From the NCBI GenBank assembly GCA_046542995.1, contig JBKHAH010000079.1, forward strand, positions 1 through 14,259: a stretch of 14,259 bases of DNA, written 5' to 3'. Each line of letters starts with the position of its first letter. Position 1 is the stretch's first letter. The DNA is from Perlabentimonas sp046542995 (lineage in GTDB: Bacteria > Bacteroidota > Bacteroidia > Bacteroidales > Tenuifilaceae). Below, in pieces: positions 14,150 to 14,259 of the stretch. Position numbers and translations under genes: made by a program. The notes beneath the pieces were generated by a model. That model saw only the letters and a list, made by a program, of their open reading frames with translations. It ran no database searches and was not told where the DNA came from.

Positions 14150-14259
14150 CCTAAATCTTAAGTTGATAAAGGAGTTGATTGAAGAGTCCTTGGAGACGAA
14201 TGTTTAACCCAGATTTAGAAACACTTAATTTGTAAGCATTTCTGATTATAAATTTTTAG

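Noticed and set aside
13970..14259. Attachment site or integrated element at the tmRNA 3' end
   Set aside because: No copy of the tmRNA 3' end, no integrase gene and no tRNA-like repeat is visible in the remaining 290 nt; the window ends too soon to decide.
1..14259. CRISPR arrays, insertion sequences, prophage or defence genes
   Set aside because: No spaced direct repeats, transposase, integrase or recognisable defence proteins were seen on either strand.

Overview
The window looks like chromosomal DNA from a member of the phylum Bacteroidota, probably near the Bacteroidales/Marinilabiliales. The evidence is an AT-rich genome with promoter-like TAnnTTTG (-7) motifs, a 287-residue RpoD-type sigma factor without a long region 1.1, a Rho factor with a large hydrophilic N-terminal insertion, a Bacteroidota-style FtsE, a PorT-like outer-membrane barrel, and a tmRNA whose tag has the form (A)GENNNYALAA. 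The phylum assignment is firm; the order is inference.

Layout. 1-810: an outer-membrane beta-barrel gene with its promoter and a strong hairpin terminator shared with the convergent pckA. 812-3446: pckA (ATP-type PEP carboxykinase) and an exported Mn-type superoxide dismutase, both on the minus strand, separated by a 340-nt gap that holds the pckA promoter, a degenerate 4-nt tandem repeat and the sod terminator. 3564-6600: a tightly overlapping three-gene plus-strand operon: a FemAB-like acyltransferase, a polysaccharide deacetylase containing a G8 tract, and a GNAT acetyltransferase. 6642-7469: a voltage-gated-type potassium channel with a C-terminal zinc ribbon. 7489-8420: ftsE and a small unknown gene overlapping its start, on the minus strand. 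8599-8970: a small lipoprotein. 8998-10317: a secreted M64 metallopeptidase. 10498-11361: rpoD, divergent from rho (11631-13409). 13527-13929: ssrA (tmRNA) with a strong terminator. 13970-14259: no convincing gene, but two palindromes and a tiny ORF.

How it fits together. Most of the window is housekeeping: gluconeogenesis (pckA), oxidative defence (sod), transcription initiation and termination (rpoD, rho), ribosome rescue (ssrA), and division or envelope biology (ftsE). The accessory part is the 3564-6600 operon, whose three products suggest modification of a cell-surface glycan or peptidoglycan-linked polymer (inference). The G8 run in its deacetylase could make it phase-variable. I see no CRISPR array, insertion sequence, prophage gene or defence system, and I did not find a clear undescribed system. 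The best leads are the glycan-modification operon with its poly-G tract, the small gene coupled to ftsE, and the palindromic, promoter-like region after ssrA.
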